A program made the position numbers and the translations under genes. Under the pieces are notes generated by a model. It did not search any database. It was not told the origin of the DNA and was given only the letters and a program-made list of their open reading frames with translations. From contig JAPYMA010000337.1 of NCBI GenBank assembly GCA_035041965.1, forward strand, positions 1 to 64,000: a stretch of DNA of 64,000 nt, given 5' to 3'. Of the stretch, positions 40,051 through 53,772 are shown in pieces (within the stretch, counting starts at the first letter, position 1; each line of letters starts with the position of its first letter). The DNA is from Anisakis pegreffii (Eukaryota; Nematoda; Chromadorea; Rhabditida; Anisakidae).

Positions 40051-43039
40051 TAACTAATATCCACCCGGTCACTACTATCAATCATTCAACCATCCGTATT
40101 GTCTGCCCACGAATAAAAACTACCGATTTTTTGTTTCGTACTTGATGTTGTGTTGAACAAAATGACTCGTTCGATAGTATTATAGCTAATCGTTTTGTCT
40201 TTCGTGTGAATCCCATTAATTGTAATCATGTTATCCCGTGAATTGTGCTATGGAGACAGTTTCATTCTGTACCCATAATCAATTTATAGTTGGATATATT
40301 CACCATTAAATTCATCATTTTACCACTTTTTTTTCCTTGATCGAACAATGACGCCTCTCCGAAAAATTTGTAGCAATAATCTGAAAACTTTCATCGTCAC
40401 TGTTTCCCTCACGCAGGTATCGAAGTCTGAATAACTATTACTCCATGGTACAATTTTAAAAATATAAACATTCAATCCATGTGAATAGGTGTCTCCGATT
40501 CACAGCAGATTTACTCAGAAAGTATTTGTCAAAGTGTGCAATTTAGATGGTATTACGAAACTTATTCTACTCTGTATAAGCAGCATAAAACGAGAAAGTT
40601 TAAAACGAATAGTTTCGGAACCACATTTGTTGAACTGAAAACTAGAAGTGTTAAAAGGAATTTACTTATTGAGTTTCACTTTGGCTATTGGTCACTTTGT
40701 CTTGATTCAATTCATTGTAGTGAGGTTTGAAATTGCTTTCTTTTATTGAATTGCATATTGAAGTGATCGTTACCGAAAAGAAACGATATGTGAATGTTTC
40801 AAAACTTACACACTAGGGCTGCATCAGAACTGCAGTTCGAAATTGAAAGAAAGATGTATCGAAACAAACAATGGAACCATCAGCACAACATCAGAAGTTT
40901 GGAGCAGCCCTAGTGCGTAGAGTACTTTTTATTTTGATAGTGTTAAGCTGTTGACTAAGCTCGATAGAACGAGTAGCCGACTCAAGTTGGGTAATGCTGA
41001 AGGCAGTTCCATATCAAAAGTCGATTGCTGAACTGTTGATAAACGAATTTCTTGTCAATCCAGCCCCAGAATGTCCGAATTCATGCTCATGCACAACATG
41101 CTGTATTTACTGGATCACAAACAGCAGTGAACGAGACCGAGCTCTTCACCATTCAACGTTCCATCACACTTATGACATCAATGCCACGCAACAATACAAT
41201 TACAGTATGTCCCAGAAGTTGAATTTTGAATTCACCATTGCCTGATTTAAGTGATGTGAATAACCCATTCAGATCAAATAATTAACAAGTTCCATCTTTG
41301 TTATTACTCAACGAACGATCACACGTACTTGCGATGTAATTGAAAAACGTTACGTTTCTTTGCTGTACAGCAGAGAACAATAACAATGAAGAATTTCGAT
41401 CAAGAACGCAGATAGGAATAATAATAACTTTACAAAATTTTACAGAAACAAAATAAAAATCAATATGAACCATTTGACCGAGCTGGATATGACAGGACCA
41501 ACTAAACAGAAACAGTATTCATGCACATAAGTACAAACTGCAATATAAACATCTATTTTTAAATTTTGGAGATGTTTCGGAAAAGAGGACAAACAGAAAC
41601 ATAAGCGGGGGTATAATGGAGAAAACAACTGCAATAGAGAACCATTATGGGGAAGTGACGAAGTGGATAAAATAGAATACACAGCAAGTATCTGTTCATG
41701 ATGGCATCGAGTCAATGGATTATGAACAATGGACGGATTGAATGAAGATGATGAATGAGAGTTACAATGATAACGATACTGAAAAGAATAATATCACTTG
41801 AATGCAATAAACAAAAACACCATTCGTTTTACACAAATCGCGAACACACAACACAACAACGATATGAATTCAACTTTTCAAATAAAACTTATGGACGAAC
41901 GAACACTTCACAACACAACGAATGCATCTCCTCTTCAAAATGCTATTGTTGTTATTCGTTCGTTTATGGAAGATCTACTCAGATGCTTTTACTGTTCAAA
42001 TAACATTTCTATTGCATCTCTTCATCATCACCTAACATATGTGAACGGCTAGACTTTTACGCGCATCAAAAGACAACCAGTAATTTTAGAAAGCAGTTGC
42101 ATATCAGACATTGCTCATTTGAAGATCCAACAAACTATCACCATTGCGAAAAGCGATAAGCTGTTAACGGCACATAATCGTCGTTTCGAAGAGGAGTGAA
42201 ATTATTGCGATGTCTAGCTGCATCGATCTGCTGAACAATTATAATTATGGAACGCTTCAATCCCAACTACTCGCTGCTAGACCCTCTTTCAGAGCACTTC
42301 ATCTGCTGACTGCATGAGTTCGGTTTGATTGAACGAGCACGGACACGAAAAAAGATTATTTTGCTTGGTTGAAGGCAGAAAGCAACACGAAACCGTCGTA
42401 GCATGCATACAACTCGACGCACCAAAACAAAAACAAAACGTGTCATTCGAAAGCAGTTGACCAACGTCGATAAAGTGGCTAATTCGACTACCAGTCCTAA
42501 TATAGGACCGCATACTGAGATGCATCCTAATAACAGCTTCAAGCCATTTTGAGAGAAAAAACTTACAATGAAAATAACCAGAGCTTACAGCTGACCGATA
42601 AAATACCGCAGAAAGTATGGGCCAATAATGCATGAGATGGAAACAGATGAGTATTTCGGAATAATTAAACAAATAAATAAATACATATGAGCATTGCAAT
42701 AAATGATAATGAAAAGTAATAAAAAATTAATATACACAATTAAATGAATAGTACATAATTTTGTATCCCATTCTGCCACATTTCACCTTTTTCCCTCGTG
42801 CACCGTAAAAAGAGAATTTCAACCGTGAAAAGAACAAACCATTGAACAAAGAACGCTTAAAAGAGCCTAACAGGGAACTCAATGAGAATAATTAGCATTG
42901 ATTGCGATAAAATGAATAAATTAACGAGAATGCGCGAAAAAGCGATTAGGATCGAATCGTATGGAAGAAGCAATTGCTGCTGCATTAATGCAAACTACGA
43001 GCATTTCCTAGAGAGTCGCAATTTCGGCCGACACCATTA
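40051..43039. other. Convergent intergenic region between MAGUK (+) and NRBP (-)
   Basis: No gene recognised on either strand. It must hold the NRBP 3' UTR at its right end. The one structured item is the 109-bp MITE at 40809-40917. Confidence 0.55.
40809..40917. mobile_element. 109-bp mariner-type MITE with 14-bp inverted repeats and TA flanks
   Basis: The left end CACACTAGGGCTGC and the right end GCAGCCCTAGTGCG are inverted repeats matching at 13 of 14 positions. Both ends are flanked by TA (40807-40808 and 40918-40919), the target duplication of Tc1/mariner elements. There is no coding capacity inside. Confidence 0.75.
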
Positions 43040-46000
43040 TCATAACCTCGGTGCAGCCGTCACTGGCTCATCAGCCACTTGCACATCACTATGCCGACTC
43101 ACTCGATCTTTTTCAAGTGCTTCTGCCAATGCACTACACAGTTTTTCTTCATCCATCTGAAATTAATGAAGCCAGTTAACTCCTAGGTAATTTCACGATA
43201 ACACATGCACAATTCATCCATCGAACGAATACTTGAATGAATTGAACTCACTTCTGAGACAAGTCCATGCTGTATGAGTTCTGTAACTAACGCATTCGCA
43301 TTATCACTTTCATGAAGCTCGGTCGTCAGCTGGCGGTTCATTAAGTCGTCCAGTTGTAACATTATCGTTAACAAAGACCCTACAAATATATAATACTTCT
43401 CATTGTCATTTTCATTGTGTGAAAACGACGGCTCATAGAATTAATTAGCTAAGTAACCGTTAATTGAGACGTTCAACTTTACGATAGCACGACTTTCAGT
43501 ATTTGCCGTAGGTGAATCGCCAGGCGGTGAAGGTGTTGGCTCAGGCCTATCGCCAGATTCCGAACCATGCTCAAAATCTGGAACTAAGATCGCTGCTTTA
43601 GACTGGTCAACTTTAACGTAACATTAATTCTCCCAACTGTGAGCAAGAGCAATTCACAAAACGATTTGCTTTGACATTTTCTTCACAACGATAAACAAGA
43701 TGGAATGGATGAGAATCTATTGAAAGATGAAAGCAAAAAGAAAAACAAATGGATGAAGACAAATGAAAATAAATGTAAAAACCAAACGGATGGATTTGAT
43801 GAAAATCTAATTATTGAAAGACTGGATGAAAACAAAACTAATTATTGAAAGACCAAAAAATGTAAACGTGATATACCAATGAGTGTATCAGCTGTAAGTG
43901 TATTCGATGATGTGGATGCTGTCATTCTCGGCTGATGTGCAAGGGGTGCGAATGCTGTCAGAGGATAAATACCATTACTTACATCCTCTAGAAACTTATC
44001 TAAATCCACCTAAAAGATTCACATTTCAATTCACTTCAAACTCTTTTGATGAAGTTTTGAAAAAACGATCGATGATCACAAATAACTTCTTCAGTTTTTT
44101 AGAAAGTCAACGCACAAACCTGGAAAGCTGGCACCTGACAGTAGGCCATCTCACGGAATTTCGACGTGGCAGCAACTCGCTCAGGATCGTCGACCCGTAA
44201 GTCATCTTCATTAAGACTATCATTTAGCTTTGACGTTACTATTTGATGAGCAGCCAGTAACTTCAACGAATGCACCTAAAAAAGCGCATTTTTTCGTTCT
44301 TCTCACCCTCTGCTTGATGAACACAATCATTGCATTTGTTCAAACAGATTCATGATAATTCAATTAAGTATAAAATTTGATAGCACAAAATAATGTATAG
44401 AGAATGATTCAAATCTATTTCAGTCTCACCTCAAATAAAATGGTATGGAAGAGCAGTTCACGAGCGGTTGGCCTTTTGGATGGATCAAGGTTCAAGCAGC
44501 TCGCGATAAAATTCTAAATTTTATGCACGTTTTAGGATGAATAATCTGAGTCCAATGCTATCATCTTATATATTTATCGTAAACCATTATCCATCCTCAA
44601 CAAATTTTTAAAACGCCATCAAATAATGCAAAACCATCGCTTGTAACAGAGATGGATTGAAGGGCACTTCAAAAGATTTCTCAGACTACAACAGCAGCCA
44701 CGTTACACAAAAAATTATCACGTTTATCGCCGTCCACTATTCATGCAGATGACAACTAATCAAAACATTTCTCCATTAATCGAAAATCAATTTTCGGATC
44801 ATTAAACGGATAAGTAATTGAGTGATCATGGTAACTGAAAGAACAAAATGTTACTGTCATTCATGGAATGTTACTGCCATTAATACGATTGCCAAGCACC
44901 CCTACTACTTCGAACATACGAATAATTCACAAAAGAATTTACTTTCTGCATGGGATCCTCAATGGTATCTAACGCTTTTTTGATCATTTCATGGGTGACT
45001 ATCGTTGATTCAGAAGAGCCATTTCCAGAACATCCACCAAGGCCAACTGGCAATGCCATCTATAAATCGTTATTTTTGAACAACATCAATCATCAAACAG
45101 TTTTTTTAGCGATCAGTGACCGCATAACTGAACCTTTTCGTGATGCAACTGTAGGAATACAAAAATTTAAATCACATGAACAACTCATACCTCTAATGCA
45201 CAGATTCCAAACGAATATATATCGGCTGGCGGTGCAACTGCCGTACAATCTGAATAATGTTAGCAATCAGAAGGCTTCAAATGCTTCAATAGTATGTACA
45301 TCACATTTGAGCATGTCAATTACATCACAAAATGAGTTAGCCAGTTACTTCTTTTGAAATGGAAAGGAACAACAACAAAACATTAACGCAGTTTTTCAAG
45401 CGATGACAAAGCTCGAATATATACATGAGTGGAATATTCCAAGGAAAAACAACGAATAAAGAAACGTACGTTCATATTCAGGTGCAATATAATGCATATT
45501 TTTGATATTTTCGCGGAATGTTTTCACATGATGATGAATTGCGTTCGGTGCAACTGCAATATTATTCAATTGTAATAAACTACATTCATCAACAAGCATT
45601 TCTACTATCTGATATAATCACCGCCTTGTTAACTAACCGATTATAGTATACAAGATTTATGGAAAGTTTACACTGAACATGAGTAAGGTTACTTGAAGAT
45701 AAATGAAAATCATATATTTATGAATACAAATTAGAATGAATAGTTGGAAAAAAAGAGTGAAGAAATACGAACGATGAAGATAAAAAATACCGCATCCGAT
45801 CTTAATGAGACCATTATGTTGAATGAACATTGTATTACATGTTAAATTGGCATGTACAATTGGTGGAGTACATGAATGCAAATAATTTAGCGCTGATAAT
45901 ATTTGAGTGGTCCACTTTTTCCACGCCTTAATCAATACAACTGAGCTGCTGCTAAGAATGGAACAACGTTCAGTTTAATGCAATTCAATGACATCAATGA

Positions 46001-47062
46001 GGAAATGACTACTCAGAAAGTGATAAAAAGAGATATTAACGAATCAATTAATTTTAAGCATGAAACAAATACCTTCAAACTGAGCGATGAGCCAGATTTG
46101 CGGGTTCGTTGAAGGAAACGTGCAAGTGAACCAGATGACATATACTCCGTTATGAATATTATCTAGAAATGTGAAACTGATAATGACATCGAGAATGAAG
46201 AGAGATCAAGGAGTACAGAACAAACCCTCGGCTTTTCGGATTTTGGATCAGTCCAATACTTGTGGAATTTGACAAGATTTGTATGCACAAGATGCGTCAA
46301 GTTATCAAACACGGCATTAATTTTCTCCTGCAATGCAAAAAATGAAATCAATAAACATCTCGTTGCCAATGATATACTGTCAAATCTAATGGGGGCAAAC
46401 CACCTCTTGAGCCCGAAAATTTTTGCGTTCGGAGAAAAGCACCTCATTCCAGACGACCTCGTTTCCGGTTTCATTATCCATTGCCAAGTAAGCAAAATCG
46501 ATTCCAGGTACATCACGTTGCTTTACTTGCTCACGTCGCTTACTCCACCTTTTGCATGGACTTTCCTCTAGGATCTGCAAAATTTACTTTTTATTCTGTA
46601 ACTCATGATATGAATAAGAAAATAAGTGAAAATTTGAAAAGACAAAGGTGGTATTGAAAAGTCATTTTTCGACAGTCTATTAGCTTACTACCAACGACCG
46701 CTAAACTGTTTTTTCGATAATAAATCATCCAATGAGGCGATTGATTGGTGGATGGAACAAGAGATGAACTTTAGAAAAAAGTGATAAAGAAGCAAAACCT
46801 CTTCAGCTCCATCACCTTCCGACTCACTATCCTTGTCGTTGTCAACATTTTCAACACGACTTGTCGTTTTTGTAGTGACTGGAATCGGACTAGCTGTTGT
46901 TGGACTCGTTGATGTAGCAGTGCTTGTTGTTGTTGTGGTTGTTACATTGCTGGCTGTGGTGGTTACAGTAGTTGTTACTGTCGACGTTTGTGCTGATGCT
47001 CTAGTGGTTGCAGTGGTTTTTGCTGAAGGTGTTTGACTAGTTGTTGCAACTTGTGTTTGCAT
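43040..47062 (-). CDS. NRBP1: Nuclear receptor-binding protein (NRBP) pseudokinase, 597 aa
   Basis: A catalytically dead adaptor kinase-like protein related to human NRBP1/2 and fly Madm, linked to trafficking and stress or growth signalling. Predicted minus-strand exons: 47062-46799, 46574-46404, 46327-46226, 46162-46073, 45926-45791, 45553-45470, 45249-45191, 45059-44943, 44513-44430, 44275-44120, 44009-43877, 43610-43458, 43379-43252 and 43156-43040. Residues 1-88 are Thr/Ser-rich, then acidic. The kinase-like domain starts ILEESPCKRWSKRREQV. It has WNEV where VAIK would supply lysine, HANL where HRD should be, and IGCV where DFG should be, the same losses as in NRBP of other animals. Other hallmarks are FITEYMSSGSL, QILSALNYLHSC, FIQHNGLIKIG and DIYSFGICALEM. 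The C-terminal NRBP region follows: DLDKFLEDVSNGIYPLTAF, then LLTIMLQLDDLMNRQL and QHGLVSE. All exon phases agree. An acceptor 7 bases before the ATG (AATCAG, then AGTCGAA) suits trans-splicing. Confidence 0.96.
46831..47062. repeat. ACN-rich coding repeat in the NRBP N-terminus
   Basis: A run of threonine and serine codons (residues about 8-66 of NRBP) makes this stretch low in complexity, with long open frames on both strands. The plus-strand Val-rich ORF at 46833-47036 is its shadow. Confidence 0.8.
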
Positions 47063-50000
47063 TTCGACTCTGATTTATACTTTATTGAAATACTATTTAT
47101 GGTTCAGATTGAGATCACTCACTCTCACCACATCAACGATTCTAGCAGCAGCAGCAATAACCGCTTTTGCAGATAAGTAGTTGAATGCTCTTGATGAGCA
47201 GCACTCGCTTTGATTCAACGATGATAATGAAAATAGACGAATTATTGTTGAGTGATATGATACTGATGACGCAGTAGTGCAACACTGCACGAATGACAAT
47301 ACACTGCGTTTAATCCTTCTTCTGTTCACACCTCTCATTCAAAATACTCTTTCCTTCCGTCTTTTCTGCAATATTCAAATTTCACACTCCAATCGACACT
47401 AATGCTCTTCACAAGTACCATCAACCTGTCTACAAATCCAAAATTCACAAAACCCACTAACCAACAACCACAAAACAACTCTCACTATCAACAAAGTCTT
47501 TCGTCTTCCACTTTTCTTTCAGTCAATTTTCTGTTTGTCTATTTTGCTCCTCTTCGATCAATTTCGTTGCTGCCGCCAAGCGGCCCAAATAAGCCTAAGG
47601 CTAACCTCGATCGCTTTACTGCTTTGAAACGGTCCTAGAATGACCGTTTCTGCAAATTCAACAGATCAACTGAAATACAATTGAATCACAACCGTTTCTT
47701 AACGTTCAACGAGTTCAGCGCAACGATCATTAATGAGCTAGTCCGTCGATTACCATCTTAGTACACAAATTATTTAACGTTATTTTCTGTGAGTTAAGAA
47801 AATATTCACATGAATAATTCTTCACATAAAACGTCAATTAACTTTCGTATACACACAACACATTGCTTAGTGGTGTAACACACTTGAGAAGGATTTCACT
47901 GATCTGTTTCGAATATTTCAGATGTTTTTAACAATAAAAAGAAACCTACAAAATATTGGTAGAAGCAGCTGTAAAAAACCCCTGACAAAAGTGGAGACAG
48001 TAGCACATTCTATGGCTTGAACTTACAACGGTCAATCAATTGACTAGAGGATTAGTGATTCCAAAACAAAATTCAACTAATCATGCTTGTGAGAGGAAGA
48101 ACAACAGTCGATAAGTGCAATTAAGAATACACCTAATAACCAAGCAATGATAACGTGCTGATGATATATTCACAGGTGAAAATGGAATTTATAAATGAGG
48201 AAAGTATGCCTATTAGATGAGTTATAGTATGAAGACAAATATTACACGTTAAACTTATCTATGTAATTTTTTTGCAGAAATCGATACAACGCAAAATCTT
48301 ACTAACTGTGCCATCAGTTATCATCTGTGCTCTCCTATGTTCACTTAACATCACTCTAAATAAAATACTTGGTCGAAGTGATAATGACTGAAATTTATGA
48401 TATCGTAAGCGTAAGGACTTGTTCACTTGGCGTGCTATCACAGACGTTAGCATATTTGGAATTCGTTTGGAACAGCAAAATGATGCAATTATGATACGTA
48501 TGGACTCAATGACGTGCTCGATGGGTGTTTTTAATAATTCCCTGATACTATCTTAATAACATTCTCTGCCTTTTTCATATTATCATACGCGGTACTGAAC
48601 GATGCGAAAATGTCATCTATTGAATACATCGTTAGAGGCGATCGTTCATGATGAAGTGTTTTGAGCTTACTTACAAGAATGTCGACTAAACAATCGAATG
48701 TGCCATCTGATTGTGTTCATTTACAGAGTCAGAACAGAAAAAGATGACCAAAAACATCGGCAAATACTTTTCATATTAGCATTGTGAAGATTTGACGAAA
48801 CAAAAAAGGTTCAGTTCAGCAAACACAGTGCATTATGTATGTATAGTGTAGCTGATGAGCGTTTCTCGTAAATGTTACTGCTAGCCATACAATGCGAACA
48901 TATCGTTCTAATGCTTCACACAAATCGATTAGACAAGTGAAGCGAGAAGTATCGCTTCGAATGCAGATGAAAAAACGAATTGTTCACCATGAAATTTCAT
49001 GAATTTCACAATCATAATCCACAAGCAATAATCGAAACGCATAAGGCTTGAATAATAACTAGCAAAATTCATGCGCAAATTGTCGAACACAAAAACGTGC
49101 CTACAGAAGGAACGGAAGCAGCTTGCTGTTGACTGCGTTTTGGAAAGTTATCTCACGCTCGCATAAAAAATAACAGCTAAATGATCCAAGAGCGTCAACA
49201 ACGCTATCACTTATGAACACTCACAGATAATAAGTATATAAGGAGAGGATATCGTCTACCCAATTTTACTTTTCATTAATCCACGCTTTTCAACTTTCGC
49301 TGGCCATCACATCCTACTGTTATATTTGTACGTTCAGATAGAGTCGAACGAACAGTTGCATGGCATGATCGTAAACTTTTAAAATTTTAATATCAAAATG
49401 AGATAAGAATGATGGAGTCAACTTCAAAAAATGAGTGTTATACGAAGCAATAACAGATCGATGACACATCGAGCGCAAAAATCAATTACAAAACTGCGTA
49501 AATCAAAAGTTCGATCTAGAAAAGTATGGGCCAGGGTATAGTTTCAAAACTAAGATATTTGGTAGGAGGTTATCGAATTAATTTGATGATTGAATACTGA
49601 TGACAATCATAGTTTATACAAGCATGAAATATAAAATGAGTGCAAAACGATTCATTCCAACGCCAGCAATGCGTACAACATACACATACAGATTTAGACA
49701 CACATATAGATCGGTTTGAATGACATAGGGAGGAAATGCCAACCAATATCTCCACGTGCGTGCGGCCGAACGAGAAAGCAGTTCGTAGCAGATGCAATAG
49801 ATGGAGAGAGGAATAAGAACCGTATCTCATCCACTAGCACAGCAAATGCACATATTCTCTCGTGAACAAGACGCTCAGAAGTCGAAGCTACTTCGAAAGA
49901 CAACTAAAATTCGTTCAAGTGTGTACAGTTCAACAGCTATTCCGGGAAGCCAATGTCACAGTTCATTGAAAATCGTTAGATATGGATACAGTAAAAAGAA

Positions 50001-53000
50001 TACGGTATTGAGCACATAATAATGACCGATGCCAATATATATCTTACAAGAATTGAGAACTTTTCTCAATTCGTTTCATATTTCTAAATTTTCAGCAAAA
50101 TTATTGGACCATTCATTCGAGATGTCCCTGTTCACCGAAAATGAGCGATGCTGTGGTTACAACCAAAAATGTTGTATTTTGCATTAGAATTCATGCGTGT
50201 GCATACGGGATTAAATCAAGAAAGTATCTGGTTGAGTTTGTGCTTTCGTTATGTGGAATTTTCCAGAGAGGAACATTTCGACATCAATAGAAAAATTAAA
50301 ATTTAGTTATGGCATTTTTGATGAGATCTGCTAATCTTTTATTATGACACCATTGATGATATTCAATAAATGGAACTTCCGGTAGGCAATAAAAATCTAA
50401 GAGTATCACTTCCTCAGAATGCTAAACTTCTAACGAAAGCATTATACCTGTCAGCGGACAGCACTGCGCAATAGAATCAAACCCCATTATCTTCGCGTTC
50501 AGTCATTTGATAAGTCATTTATCATGTTATTACTCTTATCTATATAATGAGATGGTATTCACATATTGAGCAATACTTTCAGATGTTAAAGAATACACAT
50601 TATTATGGTCATGTTAAGATTTATTGAATATGATTTTGAAGTGGGAACTTGTTGATTTTTATGATTGATGGAAGCCAATGTTTTTTGAATATTTCAGATG
50701 AGAAATGGACACTTTTTTATACAAAAGAATCTGAATAAAGATTTTAACTTTCATATCAAGAAATGGTTGTCACGCAAAAATTAATGCATTATTTACCGTC
50801 TGTTGAATGTTTTAATTGTTCCATCATCTGATATTCACGGATCGTTGTCAAATTAAGAGCACATGTTGACTGAACTTTCAATTCTCTTTCAAACGAATAA
50901 CTTTTGGATTGCAAGGCGTTCAGTTTCGAGACATGATGAAAGTAGCTTCTTGTTTTGTGGTTCGGATGTGAGTTCTCTCTTTACTTCTTTGATAACACGT
51001 CTGTTAACCACTCTTTTATCATTTAAGCGAGCGCACGCAGAGCTGCTGATTGGCACTTTCATCCCTTACTGGTATAGACCCCATGTGCTATCGTACGGCG
51101 GACTCTCTGTGTGAGAGCTGTTCTGGGCCGAAAAAACTAGTCTTATCTTAGTAGGACTTGAATTTAATTTCGTGCTGGTCCTAACCGCACAATACCAGTA
51201 AAACCATTTCCAGTGGAATAACTGTAGTGTGATCAATTCCGGAATGATTTTTGAGAATACTTTTCCGATGGAACACTTCTCAGAAGTTGATGGTATCTCG
51301 AAAACGCCCATCGTAATGTATGTTGAGCGCATATCATGTATGCATTCAGTTCCTCTAAAGAATAGCCAAATTGAAGCGGAAACCAAAGAAAAGAAAAGAA
51401 ACTGAAAATTTCATGTTCTTAATAACACATATTAAATCTCCATTCACAATGAACAAAATGAAAATATTCACGAATAATCCACAGACGGAGATTGTCGAAT
51501 TTTGTTAGAATCAGCATGCATAGATGTTTTGTTGTAAGATATGTGCTTAATTAATTCAAACGCCCTTCCCTTTGTTTGTATGACAGAACATATGAAGGAC
51601 AAAGATAGCAGTTCTGATAAAAGAAATTGAAAAATGTTAACATCATAAAATTCTCGCTGTGTACCTTCAGATCATTTCGTTCAACCTTCTGCTATTATCC
51701 ACTTTCGATATTATCCATCGAACAAGCAGTTGAAAATCAAAAACAGAAACATAAAATATTCATTATGCAGATTGTTGATGGTGAACACCTAGTATGCGAT
51801 AAATGCAATCAAGTGTTGTAGCATTGAGTGATGGCAAGCAAGTCTAGGTTGTGAGAATCAGCGCGAAGGGAGTGCGAGTGATTCTTTCGCTTCCTTGAAA
51901 TTCCGAAAAATACTTTCGACAAACACCTTCGTTGAGAGACTTTCATTCCCATTAACGTTCAGATGAAATGCCAAGAAGTCGAAGTGTAGAGTAAGGAAAA
52001 ATTTTGGTTCATGCTCTCTGATTCAGATGTATCAAGAATATTACTCCGAACTGAAATCACTGAATTCTACGAAACGATCAAATTGTACAATTATAGAAAC
52101 TAACTTAATCTGGAATCTAGGCAAAATTTGTTCGAATTTGGCGCTTAACTACGATGATGAATCAACATAACGCTGGTGTGTGGGTGCGATGCGTGAGCGG
52201 TGATGCGTCGTATTTGTAACGAAAAAGTTGTAGTTTTTTCGGACGACAAGAAATGTTCAGCTTTATGGATGTGTCGAAAGGAGAAAGGAAATACGATTAC
52301 TGAAATCTCAAGCCTTAATCCTTCTTGATTTTTAACATAAATGTAGCATGATTCGAAATTTAGAAGTAATTACACTTCTAAATTTGTTCGCTTTTCTTGG
52401 TCTCATCACCGGAACTAGCAGTGTTGTTATTGTTAGTGTAGTTAGTGTGGGCACTGATTTTGCAAGTGATTCATTCCATCAACTGAACAGTCATAAGTTT
52501 TAATCGAAAATTCTTCTTGAGTGAATAAAAGAAAGTGATCAATATGATAGACAGTTTGAAAGTGATCACTCGACTGCTGAGAAGTTTTTCACCTGTGAAA
52601 CTAAGAATTCCACTGAAGAGGAATCGACCACAATGGAAGAAATTGATTCCAATATTTTATCGACTTCCCTCCTCTTTCCTCTAATTGTATAGGAGAAGAA
52701 ATTCGTAGTTGTGCACTCGTTCTCGTTTAGGACATCATAGAAATTTTATTCTTTTTTGATTTTTCATTCTCATCGCTCATTTCTAGATCAGAAATTAATA
52801 TTCACAGTTTTAGCCCATTCACAGGTTTAGTCTTCTTCAGTTATCGAGTAATTTTCGCAGCATTTTTAAAGTTTCAGAAGCAATCTAATAATTACTACAT
52901 TATGAATTTCGAGTTGAATCCGTTTCGCTACAGCATTTCTTTGGTCTTCCAAAAATGGTATTTATTAAACTCATCAGTTAAATTCAAGGAAGAAACAAGC

Positions 53001-53772
53001 AATATCAAACAACAATTAGTTGTGATCAGAAAGAGAACATGAAGTTGGCATTAAAATTTCGCAAATTTCGCATTGCTTCTCGTAATTGCGGTTGTTATCT
53101 TGCCTATTTTTGTTTTGCTATAATTCGGTTAATTCAATCGTATTGAATACATCTACCACAGTCACAGATTCGTCATTGACTAGGAAAGATTACTGCTTAA
53201 TCATACTCGGTTTTTCCGAGCGATAGACGGAAGTGCAGCCCTTGGATCGATCTGAGTGTATCATTCTCCAGGCTTAGCTCTTCATAGCGCTCGCTAGGGC
53301 AAGAAGCAAAGCGTTTTGGGGTGAATTTCTGATGCAGCACAAATTGTGAATCGATTGTTCAATAATAACCTTATCGTGCATTTCTTGTATATGATGACGC
53401 TGTATCGCAGTTTTGCTCTTTTTGGGTTCTTTGAATGTTCAGAATTTTTTTCAGTTATCTATTTTCATGAAATTCGATAGTGTTTGCAGCATTTGGATAT
53501 GAGCGTGAAGGCATCCACAAAAGCATGTCATTGACTCGAAGCGCTATCAGTGAGCTATGTGGCTATATACAGGGTTCGAGTTCTGTTTAACAAACTTTTT
53601 CATACGATTTCCTGCAGTTTGCACTCATGCTTGGTTTGCACGAATGAACATCAGTTGAACTGCATGATTCATTCGATTCTATTCGGTGTTGATGCTCAAT
53701 GATGGTTTGTTTAAGAAAAATGCAGTACGATATTTGGAAACAAGTATTGGGATTGTCGATTCGTGTGCGCAG
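47063..53772. other. Divergent intergenic region between NRBP (-) and CARMIL (+)
   Basis: No supported gene in 6.7 kb. It should contain both promoters and the missing first coding exon of CARMIL, which must end in phase 1. A 48-codon ORF at 52544 (MIDSLKVITRLLRS...) is a weak candidate for that exon, because CARMIL N-termini carry a similar basic, hydrophobic stretch, but it has no donor in the needed phase. A Ser/Val-coding GTT/AGT-rich patch lies at 52420-52460. Confidence 0.5.

Noticed and set aside
40994..41245. 83-codon ORF with several cysteines
   Set aside because: No signal peptide, no recognisable domain, and no splice or start context; consistent with chance.
46833..47036. Val-rich plus-strand ORF
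   Set aside because: Antisense of the Thr-rich N-terminus of NRBP, whose minus-strand exon is supported by phase and family match.
53560..53600. A possible tRNA B-box (gggttcgagttc)
   Set aside because: No A-box at the right distance and no acceptor stem or cloverleaf can be drawn around it.
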